NCBI GenBank assembly: GCA_030627905.1 | Contig: DAOVRZ010000056.1 | Location: 1 to 34,440, forward strand | Direction of reading: 5' to 3' | Length of the DNA: 34,440 nt | DNA from: JAGMES01 sp023128035 | GTDB lineage: Bacteria; Bacillota; Halanaerobiia; DY22613 | Shown here: piece by piece, positions 33,000-34,440 of the stretch | Position numbering within the stretch: the stretch's first letter is position 1 | Layout of the letters: the number at the start of each line of letters is the position of its first letter | Program-made: the position numbers and the translations under genes | The notes under the pieces: model-generated | What the model was told of the DNA's origin: nothing | Databases searched by the model: none | What the model saw: the letters and a program-made list of their open reading frames with translations, nothing else

Positions 33000-33539
33000 A
33001 TGGGCTTAGATAATTTAGAGAAGTTCCTAAAAAAGAACGCAGAGAGGGAGGAACAAGAACAAATTGACTGGGAAAAAGAAAAACAAACTTGGTTGAGTGA
33101 AATTGACAAGTTTTATGAAAAAATTCAAGGGTGGCTTAGTGACTATGAAGAAAAAGGTTTATTAAAGCTAGAACTTGTAAAATATACAATGCGCGAAGAA
33201 TATCTTGGGCAATATGAAACGAAAAAGATGTATATTGTTATTTCAGGACAGAAAGTAGAAATTGAGCCAGTTGGTAGGATTATAATTGGAGCACAAGGCC
33301 GAATAGATATGATTGGTAAATACGGGAAAGTAAAATTTGTCTTAGTTGGTGAAAATTCAAAGGGACCGATTATAAAGGTTAAAATATCTAGCAATCCAGA
33401 CTTTGATAAACAGGATGAAACTAGTCCAAAAGAAGTAAAACTTGATTGGAAAATTGCTACATTAGCACCTAATATTCAATTCTTAACTCTTAATGCTGAC
33501 TCTTTCTCCGATGCTCTTCTGGAGGTTATAAATGGTTAA
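33000..33539 (+). CDS. Hypothetical protein, partner of the HEPN protein
   Basis: 179 residues, ATG after ATAAGGAGG. The first ~50 residues are a highly charged coiled-coil-like helix (EKFLKKNAEREEQEQIDWEK...), followed by a small beta domain with MREEYLGQYETKKMYIVISG, VEIEPVGRIIIGAQGRIDMI and KVKFVLVGE. No family is recognised. It overlaps the next gene by 8 bases and shares its promoter, so the two are translated together and may form a complex, for example an antitoxin-like or regulatory partner of a HEPN RNase; this is inference. Confidence 0.78.
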   Translation: MGLDNLEKFLKKNAEREEQEQIDWEKEKQTWLSEIDKFYEKIQGWLSDYEEKGLLKLELVKYTMREEYLGQYETKKMYIVISGQKVEIEPVGRIIIGAQGRIDMIGKYGKVKFVLVGENSKGPIIKVKISSNPDFDKQDETSPKEVKLDWKIATLAPNIQFLTLNADSFSDALLEVING

Positions 33540-34017
33540 AAAAGTTTCTATTTTTATTTCCAATCAAGATATAGATGAGATTTATGATTGGTACAATATG
33601 TGCAAATCATCATTATTAAATTATAAAAAGTATATAAAAAATTGTATTGAGTCACAAACAAATGTACCAAATAAATTTTTAATCATGTCGTTAAATGAAA
33701 TTGAGGAATATTTCCAAGATTTACATGAAGAAACTGAACTAGCTGCTAGTTTTAATATGCTAGCAAATGTGGAAGGATGTTTAAGACTAGATTTTTTTAA
33801 TAGAGTGTATGCAAAAAAGAAAGATAGTTTGAGTAAAGATTTTTTTCAGATTTATAAGATAAAGAACAAGAATATTCAATTAGATGAAGATATTCTTGAA
33901 AAATGGAAAGAACATTTTCCACAACTCAAAAGCTTTATTAGTGATTATAAAAGTGCATTAAAATATAGACATTGGTTGGCTCATGGTAGATATTGGGTTC
34001 CCAAACTTGGTAAATAA
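33532..34017 (+). CDS. HEPN-motif protein (putative RNase), probably cut short by a stop
   Basis: 161 residues, mostly helical. The RHWLAHGRYW motif at ~146-155 contains R-x4-H, the catalytic signature of HEPN ribonucleases found in toxin-antitoxin, abortive infection and CRISPR systems. GGAGG lies 7 bases before the ATG. The frame stops at TAA (34015-34017) right after VPKLGK, but stays open and protein-like for another 20 codons (YDLSTVYTVCKNIVDNLDLF) before the next TAG at 34080. That tail has the amphipathic pattern of a last HEPN helix, so the TAA may be a nonsense mutation. It may still be active since the motif is retained. Confidence 0.7.
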   Translation: MVKKVSIFISNQDIDEIYDWYNMCKSSLLNYKKYIKNCIESQTNVPNKFLIMSLNEIEEYFQDLHEETELAASFNMLANVEGCLRLDFFNRVYAKKKDSLSKDFFQIYKIKNKNIQLDEDILEKWKEHFPQLKSFISDYKSALKYRHWLAHGRYWVPKLGK

Positions 34018-34138
34018 TATGATTTATCTACAGTTTATACAGTGTGTAAAAACATTGTCGACAATCTTGATTTGTTTTAGTAAAGTACCAATGCGAAGTA
34101 TTTTTTGTCTTAATCAGATAAAAATAAAACTAAAGAAA

Positions 34139-34187
34139 TATTTAAATATTATTTCATATTTATGAAGTAATATTTAAATATTTTTTT
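34139..34187 (+). terminator. Terminator after the HEPN operon
   Basis: Arms at 34139-34157 and 34162-34180 are complementary over 19 bp with one wobble, followed by seven T. It separates the HEPN operon from the tandem-repeat unit. Confidence 0.88.
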
Positions 34188-34280
34188 CAAAAAATACCTT
34201 AAAAATAGTTACATTTTACTTTGAAAATGGGTATACTATTGTGAGAATAGAATTATATTACTGAAAATTTTAAAGGTCTA

Positions 34281-34309
34281 TTGACATTTCGTTTGTATTA
34301 AAGTATAAT
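34281..34309 (+). promoter_or_regulatory. Perfect consensus sigma-A promoter driving the tandem repeats
   Basis: TTGACA (34281-34286), exactly 17 bases, TATAAT (34304-34309). Transcription should start at about 34315-34318, the first base or bases of the repeat array, so there is practically no leader. Confidence 0.92.
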
Positions 34310-34314
34310 GTATT

Positions 34315-34440
34315 TAATAGAGGTTGCGAATCCTACTAAAATCGTCTTAATAGAGGTTGCGAATCCTACTAAAATCGTCTTAATAGAGGTTGCGAATCCT
34401 ACTAAAATCGTCTTAATAGAGGTTGCGAATCCTACTAAAA
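34315..34440 (+). ncRNA. 33-nt exact tandem repeats, candidate type III antitoxin RNA (partial)
   Basis: Three complete identical 33-base units (34315-34347, 34348-34380, 34381-34413) and 27 bases of a fourth run off the window edge, with no spacers. In each unit TAGAGG (34318-34323 in unit 1) pairs with CCT plus CTA (34332-34338, bulged A at 34335), and GCGA in the loop (34326-34329) can pair with TCGT (34342-34345), giving an H-type pseudoknot separated from the next by A-rich or U-rich linkers. Unit length, exactness, lack of spacers, pseudoknot and the ideal promoter match ToxI-like RNA antitoxins, which precede an endoribonuclease toxin gene (ToxN, TenpN or CptN). That gene would be beyond the window. 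Not a CRISPR. Confidence 0.72.

Noticed and set aside
34315..34440. CRISPR array
   Set aside because: The period is exactly 33 bases with all bases identical between units, so there are no spacers. No cas genes are in the window.
34308..34440. Coding frame of 11-residue repeats (IEVANPTKIVL) starting from ATG at 34308
   Set aside because: 33 is divisible by three, so an open frame repeats trivially. The ATG overlaps the -10 box and would lie before the transcription start, and no ribosome binding site is present.

Overview
The window suggests a low-GC, anaerobic, endospore-forming Firmicute that also has an outer membrane, most like the Halanaerobiales and relatives. This is an inference from gene content. 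Sporulation is shown by cotJABC, a gerA-type germinant-receptor operon, spoVT and a SPOCS/DUF3794 protein. Anaerobic energy metabolism is shown by a complete trimeric electron-bifurcating [FeFe] hydrogenase operon. An outer membrane is suggested by a beta-barrel-like exported protein ending in Phe, paired with a large lipoprotein, and by a BMP-type binding protein that has a cleavable signal but no lipobox. No rRNA, tRNA or CRISPR array was seen.

Layout. 1-500: fused remnants of an IS4-type transposase and the C-terminus of CstA. 604-1968: the cotJA-cotJB-cotJC operon. 2242-3083: an RCC1-repeat gene broken by one frameshift. 3100-5420: a gene-poor stretch with four very small Cys-containing peptide genes, recurrent near-identical terminators, a 5' fragment of a group II intron sitting after one of those terminators, and one small exported protein. 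5523-6653: a decayed orphan [NiFe] hydrogenase small subunit. 6785-10582: a three-gene Ger receptor operon. 10645-12408: a DUF255/thioredoxin-like protein. 12438-13261: a decayed FixC-FixX fusion. 13478-14464: a BMP-family binding protein. 14687-16032: a short exported peptide gene followed by a TPR protein, each with its own promoter. 16077-19548 (minus): the barrel protein and lipoprotein operon. 19746-21800: spoVT, nadE and the SPOCS protein. 21871-22800 (minus): a broken M3-like metallopeptidase.

22993-30778 is the hydrogenase operon. A sigma-A-type promoter and two Rex-like operators lead into a small [2Fe-2S] protein, a sensory [FeFe] hydrogenase with a PAS domain, a SpoIIE/PP2C phosphatase, then HydC, HydB and HydA. 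This suggests redox (NADH/NAD+) control plus a hydrogen- or redox-sensing branch signalling through the phosphatase. A chemoreceptor gene follows at 30979-32703.

The right end looks like a small defence or toxin-antitoxin islet. A two-gene operon encodes a HEPN-motif (RHWLAH) protein whose frame has an apparently premature stop. After a strong terminator comes a perfect consensus promoter (TTGACA-N17-TATAAT) that fires directly into exact 33-bp tandem repeats running off the window edge. Each unit can fold as an H-type pseudoknot. This is the architecture of a type III toxin-antitoxin RNA antitoxin, with the toxin gene predicted just beyond the window. It is the most interesting signal here.
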